A DNA stretch of 64,000 nucleotides from Ignavibacteriota bacterium (lineage in GTDB: Bacteria > Bacteroidota > Ignavibacteria > Ignavibacteriales > Melioribacteraceae): assembly GCA_016708125.1 (NCBI GenBank), contig JADJGF010000001.1, positions 4,176,001-4,240,000 on the forward strand, written 5' to 3'. The position numbers and the translations under genes were made by a program. The notes under the pieces were generated by a model that was not told the origin of the DNA, ran no database searches, and saw nothing but the letters and a program-made list of their open reading frames with translations. Positions 1-7,714 of the stretch are shown here, in pieces. The stretch's first letter is position 1. The number at the start of each line of letters is the position of its first letter.

Positions 1-68
1 TCACCGATTTCAACATTATCATCAACTACTGCGTATTGGTTAACATAATAATTGTTTTGAGTTGACAT
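1..68 (-). CDS. wbpD: Start of WbpD-like nucleotide-sugar N-acetyltransferase (partial, runs off the left edge)
   Basis: Only the first 22 codons are inside the window, starting at the ATG at 68-66 on the minus strand. They read MSTQNNYYVNQYAVVDDNVEIG. The AVVDDNVEIG stretch is the typical entry into a left-handed beta-helix (hexapeptide) acetyltransferase of the WbpD/WlbB type, which acetylates the 3-amino group of UDP-GlcNAc3NA. The assignment is supported by context: wbpB, wbpE, wbpI-like and wbpA genes for the neighbouring steps are in the same locus. The rest of the gene lies outside, so length and active site cannot be checked. Confidence 0.6.
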   Translation of the reverse strand, partial: MSTQNNYYVNQYAVVDDNVEIG

Positions 69-101
69 AAAAGCCTGAAAAGAAATTATAAATTAAGCTT
101 G

Positions 102-133
102 CCCGCCCAGCCCCGGCTGGTAAACGTGGCGGG
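102..133. repeat. GC-rich hairpin in AT-rich intergenic DNA
   Basis: A nested inverted repeat stands out from AT-rich surroundings. The outer arms are CCCGCC (102-107) and GGCGGG (128-133). The inner arms are CCAGCC (107-112) and GGCTGG (115-120), sharing one base with the outer arm. It lies 34 bases upstream of the wbpD start. It resembles a dispersed palindromic repeat more than a terminator, because no T-run follows on either strand. Confidence 0.5.
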
Positions 134-290
134 AATTATGAATTAGAAAAGAGTAGAAGAAATAAGAAATAATTATGAATTAAGAATTATAAAAAAATGA
201 AAATGACGAGTTATGAAAATTAAATTAGAAATTAAAAAGAGAAAAGAAAATTAAGAATTAAGAATTAAAAAAGTAAAAATGAAATTGAGA
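134..290. repeat. Low-complexity intergenic tract with repeated AATTAAGAATTA units
   Basis: This A-rich stretch contains several near-copies of AATTAAGAATTA, for example at 178-189 and in a run at about 248-268. I see no gene, promoter or RNA in it. Similar word-like tracts recur elsewhere in the window (644-684, 60412-60440, 63430-63460). Confidence 0.45.
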
Positions 291-292
291 GA

Positions 293-643
293 TTATAAAT
301 TTTGTTTGGAACTTTTTATAATTGAAGTAAGAATTCTGATTATTTCATCATTTGAAAATATTGCATCGTTAAAATTAGTACTTGTTATTTTGCTTTCTTG
401 CAGTAATCTTAACCAATATTTTGTTTCCCTTGCTTCCTTTGCCGCGATACTTAGTTTATTTATAAAATCTTTTTTAGATACTGCTGAAATTGATTCATTA
501 ACATTTGCACCAATGCTTGTTCCAGATCTGAGTAATTGTTTCGATAAAATAAACTCTTTTTCATTAACAAGTAATTTGTACAATTGAATTATTTGAATTG
601 CAAAATCAAATGACTTTTGTTCAATTAGATTATCTTTCTTCAA
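293..643 (-). CDS. Four-helix bundle protein (23S rRNA-intervening-sequence protein family)
   Basis: This 116-residue protein matches the small S23/IVP four-helix bundle family. Visible hallmarks are FAIQIIQLYK near the N-terminus, LRSGTSIGANVNES at about 38-51, and AAKEARETKYWLRLL at about 67-81. The start appears to be TTG at 643. The family was first found in intervening sequences of 23S rRNA genes and is scattered, often singly, through many genomes; its function is not settled. Here it sits between wbpB and wbpD and is flanked by AATTAAGAATTA-type tracts, which suggests it arrived as an insertion into a nucleotide-sugar operon. No catalytic residues are recognisable. Confidence 0.75.
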   Translation of the reverse strand: MKKDNLIEQKSFDFAIQIIQLYKLLVNEKEFILSKQLLRSGTSIGANVNESISAVSKKDFINKLSIAAKEARETKYWLRLLQESKITSTNFNDAIFSNDEIIRILTSIIKSSKQNL

Positions 644-684
644 TTTTTTTTATTTTTTAATTCAATATTCCTAATTCAAAATTA

Positions 685-1632
685 TTAATTTCTTTTTATT
701 GTCGGATGCGGATACTCCATTTTATCTTCAACTTTTGCGTTTCTAATTTGGTGAACTATTTCAATTGACTGCCTTGCGTCACACAATCCAAATCCTTTTC
801 CTGCAAGAATTGATTCATAAACTTTTAAGTGAAGATCAGTAAATCCCTCGCTAAATTGGAATTCTTCTCCATCTAAAGTAAGCGAACGAAATGTTGTTTT
901 ATTTTCACTTCTTACCTTTTCGGGTAAATCATTTTTTTCCAAAGACAAAAACCATCTTACATTTGCTTTTTCAAATTCGAGAAATCCGCTAACTCTTCTA
1001 TTTTCTTTCAAATAAATTTTATTACTTTGAACTTTCCCAAATATCCAACCAAGCATATCAAAAAAATGAACGCCGATATTTGTTGCAACTCCTCCCGACT
1101 TTTCAATAATACCTTTCCAAGAAAAATCATACCAAGGACCTCTAAAAGTTATGTATGTTAGTACAATTTCGTGTTTACTGATTTTATTTTCTTTTTCAAC
1201 TTTATTCTTCAATTCAATTATTGCTTGATGTTCTCTTAGCTGAAGAACATTATATACCTTTTTTCCGGTTTCATTTTCAAGTTCTTCAAGTGCATCTAAA
1301 TTCCATGGATTTAGAACCACGGGTTTTTCGCAAATGGCATCTGAATTTGACCGTAATGCAAGTCTAATATGTGCATCATGCAAAAAGTTAGGTGAGCAAA
1401 TTGATAAATAATCTATTGAATTTTCTGGTGATTTTCTTCTTAATCTTTCAAGATGTCGTTCAAATCTTTCAAACTCTGCAAAGTAACTTACGTGTGGGAA
1501 ATATCGATCAAGAATTCCAACAGAATCATGCGGATCTAAAGCTGCAATTAAATTATTTCCGGTTTCTTTTATTGCCTGCAGATGTCGAGGAGCAATATAT
1601 CCGGCAACACCGGTAATTGCAAAGTTTTTCAT
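685..1632 (-). CDS. wbpB: WbpB/WlbA-type UDP-GlcNAcA 3-dehydrogenase (Gfo/Idh/MocA family)
   Basis: The protein (315 residues from the ATG at 1632) is a Gfo/Idh/MocA oxidoreductase. It begins MKNFAITGVAGYIAPRHLQA, the N-terminus typical of WbpB/WlbA, and has the CEKP motif (ICEKPVVLNP, near residue 100) that carries the catalytic lysine of this family. WbpB oxidises C3 of UDP-GlcNAcA using NAD and supplies the keto sugar to the aminotransferase WbpE, which is also present (5031-6272). A GTG 15 bases further upstream at 1647 would add MENVK, but the ATG start matches family N-termini. It runs in the direction of wbpD, with the four-helix bundle gene between them. Confidence 0.88.
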   Translation of the reverse strand: MKNFAITGVAGYIAPRHLQAIKETGNNLIAALDPHDSVGILDRYFPHVSYFAEFERFERHLERLRRKSPENSIDYLSICSPNFLHDAHIRLALRSNSDAICEKPVVLNPWNLDALEELENETGKKVYNVLQLREHQAIIELKNKVEKENKISKHEIVLTYITFRGPWYDFSWKGIIEKSGGVATNIGVHFFDMLGWIFGKVQSNKIYLKENRRVSGFLEFEKANVRWFLSLEKNDLPEKVRSENKTTFRSLTLDGEEFQFSEGFTDLHLKVYESILAGKGFGLCDARQSIEIVHQIRNAKVEDKMEYPHPTIKRN

Positions 1633-1666
1633 TTTAACATTTTCCACTTTAAAATTTCATAAGAAT

Positions 1667-2446
1667 TTACTTTAGATAAACAGCTTCAAATTTTGCTAAG
1701 GGAGCCATTCTTGCTTTATTCAATGTTAAAGTATCGTTTCGGAAATTGAAATTATCTGAAGTGTTTAATACTTTAAAAAATTGTGATTCGGTTTCCATAT
1801 TTTCACATGCCATTAAAGTAGATGCAATATTGGTAAATGAAATTCGGTTTCCATCTTTTAATTCATAATTTCCGGAAAATGAATTACACCCGCCGAAACC
1901 AATAATCTTATTATCCATTTTCAGAATAAAATGCAATTCTTTCTGCTGATTTTCTTTCCATTGAATTCGCTTACCATTGAGTTCTATTAGTTTCCAATAT
2001 TTCTCAACAATTTCATTATTTAATTTTGTAATAATATATTTATCGGCAAGTATCCCGGAAATTCTATTTCCATCCATATCAAGTTGGATAATTTTATTTT
2101 CACCAACGAGAAATTTACTTGCTCCATCCTTAATATTTTGAAGTGTGATAATATTTCCCGAATCATTCCAAATAAAATTTCCTTCGTTTTTAAAGTATTC
2201 TTCTGATTTGCCTAAATATTTAGTACGTTTTAAATAAGTCATATTTTGCTTAAGTACAATTTGCGTCTCAATTCCTTCACAATCTGCACATGGTAAAATT
2301 CCGGTATAAGTTCCTTCCCAATCAACAGAATTTGAAGAATTGTCAGCTGTGGAAATTACATTTTTATTTAAATCGATTTCTGTTTTTGTAGAACATGAAA
2401 GGATAAATGCCAAACTAAAAAGTAAAGTCACGAAACTTACATACAT
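1667..2446 (-). CDS. Lipoprotein with NlpE-like and META (HslJ-like) domains
   Basis: This 259-residue envelope protein has a short hydrophobic leader ending in a lipobox (FILSCS, lipidated Cys at 18). Residues about 43-130 resemble the N-terminal domain of the copper-homeostasis lipoprotein NlpE, including the G-x-LPCADCEGI signature with two cysteines. Residues about 150-255 form a META/HslJ-type domain (KYWKLIELNGK, GFGGCNSFSGNYEL, ASTLMACENMETE). NlpE-META fusions are common in Bacteroidota-like genomes and are associated with envelope stress and protein quality. The exact function is unknown. It lies between two sugar-nucleotide genes in the same orientation but has no evident metabolic link to them. 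Confidence 0.8.
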   Translation of the reverse strand: MYVSFVTLLFSLAFILSCSTKTEIDLNKNVISTADNSSNSVDWEGTYTGILPCADCEGIETQIVLKQNMTYLKRTKYLGKSEEYFKNEGNFIWNDSGNIITLQNIKDGASKFLVGENKIIQLDMDGNRISGILADKYIITKLNNEIVEKYWKLIELNGKRIQWKENQQKELHFILKMDNKIIGFGGCNSFSGNYELKDGNRISFTNIASTLMACENMETESQFFKVLNTSDNFNFRNDTLTLNKARMAPLAKFEAVYLK

Positions 2447-2500
2447 ATTTTTAAAATTAAATTTTTATATTGAAAATTTTTATAAGCAATTAAACAATAA

Positions 2501-3439
2501 TTACTTAACTATGGTTTTAAAATAATCTATTGTTTTAATTAAACCCTCTTCAAGTTTAATTTTTGGCTCCCAATTTAATTCTTTTTTGGCAAGAGTAATA
2601 TCCGGCTGCCTTTGCATAGGATCATCCTGCGGTAAAGGTTTATATACAATTTTTGATTTTGAATCCGTTAACTGTAAAACTTTTTCAGCCAATTCAAGCA
2701 TGGTAAATTCACCGGGATTGCCAATATTAACGGGACCGGTAAAACCATCTCTGCTATTCATCAGCTTAATCATTCCGGAAATTAAATCATCAACATAACA
2801 AAAACTTCTTGTTTGTTTTCCGTCACCGTAAATTGTAATATCTTCGCCTTTCAGTGCTTGAACGATAAAATTACTTACAACTCTTCCGTCATTCGGATCC
2901 ATTCTTGGTCCGTAAGTATTAAAAATCCTCATAACTTTAATATCCAAGTTATAAATTCTATGATAATCAAAGAATAGTGTTTCCGCACATCTTTTACCTT
3001 CATCATAACAAGCGCGCGGTCCAATTGGATTTACCAAACCTTTATAAGTTTCCGGCTGCGGGTGTACGTCGGGGTCACCATAAACTTCGGAAGTACTTGC
3101 TTGAAGAATTTTTGCCTTTGTTCTTTTTGCAAGTCCAAGCATATTAATTGCTCCAACAACTGATGTTTTTGTTGTTTGAATTGGATCGAATTGGTAATGA
3201 ACTGGAGATGCAGGGCAAGCTAAATTATAAATTTCATCAACTTCTACATAAAGCGGAAAAGTTACATCGTGCCGTAATAATTCAAAATATGGGTTATCGA
3301 GTAAATGCTCTATGTTTTCTTTGTTGCCTGTAAAAAAATTATCTGCACAAATAACGTCATTTTTTTCACTGACTAATCTTTCTGCCAGATGACTTCCTAG
3401 AAATCCTGCTCCACCGGTTATTAATATTCTTTTTTTCAT
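2501..3439 (-). CDS. UDP-glucuronic acid decarboxylase (UDP-xylose synthase)
   Basis: This 312-residue extended short-chain dehydrogenase decarboxylates UDP-glucuronate to UDP-xylose. The N-terminal NAD-binding motif is GGAGFLGSHL. NLACPASPVHYQ and GPRACYDEGKR (with the YxxxK catalytic pair) are diagnostic of UDP-glucuronate decarboxylases rather than of 4-epimerases or dTDP-glucose dehydratases. The length is that of the single-domain bacterial/plant UXS type. A UDP-glucose dehydrogenase to supply the substrate is not seen here, so it must come from elsewhere or from the 25395-26732 enzyme family. A 31-base motif shared with the wbpE upstream region lies 37-67 bases upstream of the start. 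Confidence 0.93.
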   Translation of the reverse strand: MKKRILITGGAGFLGSHLAERLVSEKNDVICADNFFTGNKENIEHLLDNPYFELLRHDVTFPLYVEVDEIYNLACPASPVHYQFDPIQTTKTSVVGAINMLGLAKRTKAKILQASTSEVYGDPDVHPQPETYKGLVNPIGPRACYDEGKRCAETLFFDYHRIYNLDIKVMRIFNTYGPRMDPNDGRVVSNFIVQALKGEDITIYGDGKQTRSFCYVDDLISGMIKLMNSRDGFTGPVNIGNPGEFTMLELAEKVLQLTDSKSKIVYKPLPQDDPMQRQPDITLAKKELNWEPKIKLEEGLIKTIDYFKTIVK

Positions 3440-3475
3440 TTTATCCCTTCTTGAAAAATTTAAAATCTTATAAGG

Positions 3476-3506
3476 TTTTAATTATAGCTTCGCCAATTAA
3501 GTCACA
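3476..3506 (-). promoter_or_regulatory. 31-base motif shared with the wbpE upstream region (copy 1)
   Basis: Read on the minus strand it contains AATTGGCGAAGCTATA followed by TTAAAA. It lies 37-67 bases upstream of the UDP-glucuronate decarboxylase start. The copy at 6327-6357 sits in the same orientation upstream of wbpE, and 26 of 31 positions match by eye. The TATAAT-like end could be a -10 element, which would make this a shared promoter. Confidence 0.5.
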
Positions 3507-3689
3507 TTTTACTAATAATAGAGATTGAATCTTATTTGAAAAGCAGATTTTCTATAATCCCTATTTATAGTCCAAATATATTTGTTTTTATATATTTTAT
3601 CAAAAATATTTAAATAAAATTATTAATGAATTACTATAACTTTATATTTATAAACAATTTGATAAAAAAAATTTGCCTTTCACTTTTTT

Positions 3690-3720
3690 AGATTGCTTCT
3701 ATTCTCTCGCAATGACTGTC
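3690..3720. repeat. Degenerate dispersed palindrome
   Basis: The segment begins AGATTGCTTC and ends CTCGCAATGAC, with ATTGC and GCAAT as inverted arms. It resembles, in decayed form, an extragenic palindrome that I recall from many bacterial genomes. No T-run follows, so it is not called a terminator. Confidence 0.4.
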
Positions 3721-3760
3721 ATTTTTTTACTTTTCACATTTTACTGTTCACGCTTCACGT

Positions 3761-4870
3761 CTAGCTCTTAAGTATTTCCAAAATTCTTTTGCTTGCTAAG
3801 CCATCACCGTAAGGATTTACGGCGTTTGCCATTTTTTCATAAGCATTTTTATCGTCAATAAGTTCGGAAACTTCATTAATAATTGTGTTTTTATTGGTTC
3901 CGACTAATTTTACAGTTCCGGCTGTTACTGCTTCAGGTCGTTCAGTATTTTCACGCATAACTAAAACCGGTTTACCTAAACTTGGGGCTTCTTCCTGTAC
4001 TCCTCCGGAATCCGTTAAAATTATCTCTGCATTCATCATAAGTGAAATGAAAGGCAGATATGTTTGCGGTTTTAGCAGAATAATATTTTTCCTTCCGCCA
4101 AGTAATTTATTTACGGGATCTTGAACATTTGGATTTAAATGTACGGGATAAATAAAATGGTAGTTAGGAAATTTATCCGCAAGTTCCGAAATTGCTTCAC
4201 AAATATCGATAAATCCTTGTCCAAAATTTTCTCGTCTGTGCCCCGTAATTAAAACATACGGTTTTAGATTTACCAGATTATGGTTTTCCAATCCTTCAAT
4301 TATTGGTTTTATTTCTTTTACTTTTTCTGTTGCCAAGAATAAAGCGTCAATAACTGTATTTCCGGTAATAAAAATATTGTTATCTGAAATTCCTTCAGTA
4401 AGCAAATTTTCTTTTGATATTAGTGTCGGTGCAAAATGCAGTTCAGCAATTCTGGAAGTTAAAACTCTATTCATTTCTTCGGGAAACGGAGAATATTTTT
4501 TAAAAGTTCTTAGACCGGCTTCTACGTGTCCCACTTTTATTTGGTGATAAAATGCGACAAGTGAAACTGCCATAACCGTTGTCGTATCACCTTGAACAAG
4601 TACAATATCGGGTTTGTAATTTTTAAAGTATTCATCGATTGAAGAAATTATTGTTGCGGTTAATTTGCTCAAAGTTTGATTCGGCTGCATCAAATTAAGA
4701 TCAACATCTGGAACAATATTAAAAATTTCCAAAACTTGATCAAGCATTTGTCGGTGTTGAGCAGTTACGCAAATATTTACTTCAAAAGCGGGATCTTTTT
4801 TTAATTCAAGAATTACGGGAATTAATTTTATTGCTTCAGGCCTTGTTCCAAATACAACTGATATTTTCAT
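3761..4870 (-). CDS. wecB: UDP-N-acetylglucosamine 2-epimerase (non-hydrolysing)
   Basis: This enzyme (369 residues from the ATG at 4870) interconverts UDP-GlcNAc and UDP-ManNAc. Family hallmarks are FGTRPEAIKLIPVI at the N-terminus, QHRQMLDQVL, VQGDTTTVMA, HVEAGLRT, PFPEEMNRVLT and, near residue 290, LTDSGGVQEEAPSLGKPVLVMR. It is the classical WecB/MnaA subtype, distinct from the WbpI-like paralogue at 24184-25281. An in-frame TTG nine bases upstream (4879) is less likely than the ATG. The gene follows wbpE on the minus strand with a 160-base gap. Confidence 0.93.
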   Translation of the reverse strand: MKISVVFGTRPEAIKLIPVILELKKDPAFEVNICVTAQHRQMLDQVLEIFNIVPDVDLNLMQPNQTLSKLTATIISSIDEYFKNYKPDIVLVQGDTTTVMAVSLVAFYHQIKVGHVEAGLRTFKKYSPFPEEMNRVLTSRIAELHFAPTLISKENLLTEGISDNNIFITGNTVIDALFLATEKVKEIKPIIEGLENHNLVNLKPYVLITGHRRENFGQGFIDICEAISELADKFPNYHFIYPVHLNPNVQDPVNKLLGGRKNIILLKPQTYLPFISLMMNAEIILTDSGGVQEEAPSLGKPVLVMRENTERPEAVTAGTVKLVGTNKNTIINEVSELIDDKNAYEKMANAVNPYGDGLASKRILEILKS

Positions 4871-4920
4871 AATAAGCAAATTTATTAATTATTGAAATAT
4901 TCATTCTAAAAAGGTTAAAT

Positions 4921-5028
4921 AACAAAAAACAAATCTGTTAGCTAACGGACAAATAACAAACAAATCTCAAAAAACAAACAAAAAAAAATTCCAAAAAGGA
5001 AATTCCAAACAACAAAACTTTTACTGAT
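4921..5028. repeat. Low-complexity A/C-rich tract between wbpE and wecB
   Basis: The gap contains repeated aacaaa, aaatct and ccaaa words and a small inverted repeat around CTGTTAGCTAACGGAC. No gene or convincing promoter is visible. It resembles the other word-like tracts of the window. Confidence 0.35.
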
Positions 5029-5030
5029 TA

Positions 5031-6272
5031 TTATTTTTTCACAAACTCATTAATTTTTTCAACAACAAAAGTAATTTGTTCTTCAGTCAGTTCAGGATAA
5101 ATTGGCAATGCAATAGATTTCTCAGCTGCAAAATCTGCAACCGGAAATACTTGATTTTTGAATTTAGAATTCTTGAAAACTTCTTGGAAACATTCTTGTT
5201 TATGAAACGGAACAGGATAATAAATTTCTGTTGCTATTCCATTCTCTGTTAAGAAACTTCTCATTTCATCACGTTTTTCAACACGAATAATATACTGATT
5301 ATAAATATGGTAGTTGGAGATTTGAGATGAGAGATTTGAGATCTCAGATTCAGAATTCTTTTCTCCTTGCTCCTTACTACTAACTCCTAACTCCTTATAA
5401 ATTGCTTTCGGAAGCAGAACTTTATTCATTTTATCAAATTCAGAAATTCCCTCTTTATCTGCTAAGGAGAATGATTTAAATAACGAATTATATAACTCTG
5501 CATTTTTTCTTCTTTTTTCCGACCAAGAATTTAGATGCGGAAGTTTTACATTTAAAACTGCAGCTTGAATTGCATCTATTCTAAAATTTCCACCAATCAC
5601 ACTGTGATAATATTTTGGTTCTCCACCGTGAACTCGTAATATTTTAAGTTTATCGGCAAGTTCCTCGTTATTTGTAACTACCATTCCGCCATCGCCAAAA
5701 CATCCCAAATTCTTACTTGGGAAATATGAATAACAGCCAATATTTCCAATCGTGCCTACGCATTTTCCATCTTTGTATTGTGTAGAAATTGCCTGCGCAC
5801 CGTCTTCAATAACTTTTAGATTATAATTTTTTGCAATTTTCATTATCGGATCCATATCTGCACTTTGTCCGTACAAATGAACCGGAATTATTGCTTTGGT
5901 TTTATTTGTAATTTTTTCTACAATTTTAGATGGATCAATATTAAAAGTTACGGGATCGCTATCGACAAAAACCGGAACTGCATTTAATCGAGAAACTACT
6001 CCCGCGGTTGCAAAGAAAGAATAAGTGGGAACAATCACTTCATCGCCGGGCATAATATCAATTGCCATTAAAGCAACCAAAAGTGCATCCGTACCCGAAG
6101 AAACTCCAATTGCCCGTTTTGCACCTAAATATTTACATGTGGCTTCTTCAAGTTTTTGAACTTCCGGCCCTAAAATAAAATATTGAGATTCAGCAACTTT
6201 AAGAATTGCTTCATCCAATTCTTTTTTAAGTGACTGATATTGCATTTTGAGATCTAATAATGGAACTTTCAT
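5031..6272 (-). CDS. wbpE: WbpE-type PLP aminotransferase (DegT/DnrJ/EryC1/StrS family) with an internal repeat-derived insert
   Basis: This 413-residue enzyme transaminates C3 of the keto sugar made by WbpB. It starts MKVPLLDLKMQYQSLK, and has GVSSGTDALLVALMA, VPTYSFFATA and EDGAQA (Asp157, PLP nitrogen). The PLP-binding lysine is Lys187 in YSYFPSKNLG. Usual length is about 360-370. The excess is explained by residues about 291-321, encoded by low-complexity DNA (5309-5398) resembling the intergenic word repeats of this genome and lying just before the conserved NQYIIRV strand. The frame stays open, so the enzyme is probably made with an extra surface loop. The 31-base shared motif lies upstream at 6327-6357. 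Confidence 0.9.
   Translation of the reverse strand: MKVPLLDLKMQYQSLKKELDEAILKVAESQYFILGPEVQKLEEATCKYLGAKRAIGVSSGTDALLVALMAIDIMPGDEVIVPTYSFFATAGVVSRLNAVPVFVDSDPVTFNIDPSKIVEKITNKTKAIIPVHLYGQSADMDPIMKIAKNYNLKVIEDGAQAISTQYKDGKCVGTIGNIGCYSYFPSKNLGCFGDGGMVVTNNEELADKLKILRVHGGEPKYYHSVIGGNFRIDAIQAAVLNVKLPHLNSWSEKRRKNAELYNSLFKSFSLADKEGISEFDKMNKVLLPKAIYKELGVSSKEQGEKNSESEISNLSSQISNYHIYNQYIIRVEKRDEMRSFLTENGIATEIYYPVPFHKQECFQEVFKNSKFKNQVFPVADFAAEKSIALPIYPELTEEQITFVVEKINEFVKK
5309..5398. repeat. Intergenic-type word repeat inside the wbpE reading frame
   Basis: On the plus strand this contains GAGATTTGAGATGAGAGATT, then TTCTCCTTGCTCC, then tandem TAACTCC units. TTACTACTAACTCC at 5374-5387 is closely matched by TTACTTCTAACTC at 63430-63442, in an intergenic region. 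It encodes a Ser/Glu/Lys/Asn-rich loop with no counterpart in the family as I know it. Confidence 0.7.
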
Positions 6273-6326
6273 AATTATACTCTTAAAATTGTTTTATGTT
6301 TTTGTTGTTTATATCGGTATAAAAAA

Positions 6327-6357
6327 TTTTAACTATAGCTTCGCCAATTGAATTACA
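6327..6357 (-). promoter_or_regulatory. 31-base motif shared with the UDP-glucuronate decarboxylase upstream region (copy 2)
   Basis: On the minus strand it shares AATTGGCGAAGCTATA and the trailing TTAAAA with 3476-3506, and TGT at the 5' end. It lies 55-85 bases before the wbpE start. Shared orientation and distance suggest a common promoter or operator. Confidence 0.5.
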
Positions 6358-6548
6358 TTATAAATTAAATTGATAAAGAAATTTTAATTTTTCTAAATCA
6401 ATAGATTGATAAAACCTTGAAAATCAAGCAAATAATTTAAACATAATAATTAATAAAAGAAATAACCATCAACTTAATAATAGAAACTTTTGAAAAATTA
6501 AATTAATGATGCTTGTTATGAGGTTGACTCAAAAAATCTGACATTATA

Positions 6549-6569
6549 ATGCTGAATTCATTTCAGCAT
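6549..6569. repeat. Inverted repeat, dispersed-palindrome type
   Basis: Perfect 8-base arms ATGCTGAA (6549-6556) and TTCAGCAT (6562-6569) flank a 5-base loop. It is not followed by a T-run. The form resembles a widespread extragenic palindrome family that I know from related genomes. Confidence 0.5.
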
Positions 6570-6597
6570 CTATATTTCTGCTGATTTCTATATATTA

Positions 6598-6640
6598 GAT
6601 TCCGAAATAAACTTGCCTGACATAAGTTTGGGTAGGAATC
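6598..6640. repeat. Nested inverted repeat
   Basis: Outer arms GATTCC (6598-6603) and GGAATC (6635-6640) enclose inner arms AAACTT (6609-6614) and AAGTTT (6624-6629). It directly follows the palindrome at 6549-6569, so the two may be parts of one composite element. Confidence 0.45.
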
Positions 6641-6841
6641 CAGAGAGAATTTAATAAATTCATGTCCGTTTGTTGACGTATCATCGGAATAACATTTTGA
6701 ATATTTCTGAAGCATCCTAACACTTATTTCATAAAATTATTTTAACTTTAACTACTGCTATTTTTGTTCTAAGTCACATTAAACTTTTTTTGCTTCTTTA
6801 CATTTGCTTAAAAGTTTAATGAAATTTAGGAAGGACAGAAA

Positions 6842-7711
6842 ATGGTAGTAACAAAAACATTAAGTAGAAACCTATTTTTAAGTGCAATGTTTAATCAGAA
6901 AACGTTTACAGCTTCTCAAACTTTGGATTATGATCAAGCACCTACTTTGCAAAAAGTAGAGAACGTATATTTTGTTTTGCCTGCATATAATGAAGAAGAA
7001 TCTTTACCAAACCTCTTGAAAAGAATTTCGGAAATTAATTCTAAGAATAACGTCCAAGTGAAAGTGGTTGTTGTAAACGACGGTTCAAAAGATAAAACTG
7101 CCGATGTTACAATTAAAGCTGCCGAAAATCTAAATTTGACTTTGGTAAATCACGAAAAAAATATGGGTTTGGGACAAGCAGTTCAAACCGGAATTAAGGA
7201 AGCTTTATCGCAAGCAAAAATAAATGATATAATTATCATTATGGATGCCGATGATACGCATGATGTAAATTTAATGGATCAGATGATTGATAAAATTGAA
7301 GGCGGCGCAGATATAGTAATTGCTTCTCGTTTTGTTAACGGCGGGAATGATGAAAGCGCTCCAATATTCAGAAGATTTCTTTCACGCGGCGCAAGTTTTG
7401 TATTCAAAACAATTCTTCCTTTAAATGATATTAATGATTTTACAAGCGGATACAGAGCTTACCGTGTAAGTATGCTGCAAAAAGTTTCCTTCCATTTTGG
7501 TGAAACTTTAGTGAATGAACAAGGTTTTGCTTGTATGGTTGAGCTTTTACTCAAACTAAGACATTGGTCGCCGAAAATTGTAGAAATTCCATTTTTCCTA
7601 AGATACGATAGAAAACTTGGCGCAAGCAAATTAAAATTGTTCAAAACAATTATGCAATATTTCAAATTAGGTATTCGCGATCGTGTTTCACCAAGTCCGA
7701 GAAGAATATAA
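6842..7711 (+). CDS. Family 2 glycosyltransferase (DPM1-like)
   Basis: This is a 289-residue GT-A fold enzyme of the dolichyl-phosphate-mannose-synthase type. From about residue 40 it reads VYFVLPAYNEEESLPNLL (donor-site start), VVVVNDGSKDKT, then IIIMDADDTHD (the DxD-like metal site) and IASRFVNGG. It lacks C-terminal membrane segments. The first 35 residues are unusual for the family, and a later start is possible; the ATG at 6842 is preceded by a good ribosome site (GGAAGGACAG). The gene overlaps the next by no bases and is separated by only 3, so the two are co-transcribed. The acceptor sugar or lipid cannot be predicted. Confidence 0.85.
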   Translation: MVVTKTLSRNLFLSAMFNQKTFTASQTLDYDQAPTLQKVENVYFVLPAYNEEESLPNLLKRISEINSKNNVQVKVVVVNDGSKDKTADVTIKAAENLNLTLVNHEKNMGLGQAVQTGIKEALSQAKINDIIIIMDADDTHDVNLMDQMIDKIEGGADIVIASRFVNGGNDESAPIFRRFLSRGASFVFKTILPLNDINDFTSGYRAYRVSMLQKVSFHFGETLVNEQGFACMVELLLKLRHWSPKIVEIPFFLRYDRKLGASKLKLFKTIMQYFKLGIRDRVSPSPRRI

Positions 7712-7714
7712 TTT

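Larger units (their letters stand above)
3440..3760. other. Intergenic region with a shared motif, a degenerate palindromic repeat and a word repeat
   Basis: No gene is seen in this 321-base gap. It holds the 31-base motif at 3476-3506, an A+T-rich stretch, a degenerate copy of a dispersed palindrome at 3690-3720 and a tract of cac/ttt words at 3723-3760 leading into the wecB stop codon. None of these looks like a canonical intrinsic terminator for wecB. Confidence 0.5.
6273..6841. other. Divergent intergenic region between wbpE and the polysaccharide assembly block
   Basis: This 569-base gap separates divergent operons and must hold promoters for both. Visible elements are the shared 31-base motif (6327-6357), two decayed palindromes (6549-6569 and 6598-6640) and, 65-78 bases before the glycosyltransferase start, a weak Crp/Fnr-like sequence (TTGTT-CTAA-GTCAC, 6764-6777). 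A Shine-Dalgarno-like GGAAGG lies at 6829-6834. No gene is supported. Confidence 0.5.

Noticed and set aside
279..587. Plus-strand frame opposite the four-helix bundle gene
   Set aside because: The minus strand encodes a recognisable protein; the plus frame has no family resemblance.
3492..3506. Crp/Fnr site upstream of UDP-glucuronate decarboxylase
   Set aside because: Only one half (GTGAC on the minus strand) resembles the motif; the other half does not match.
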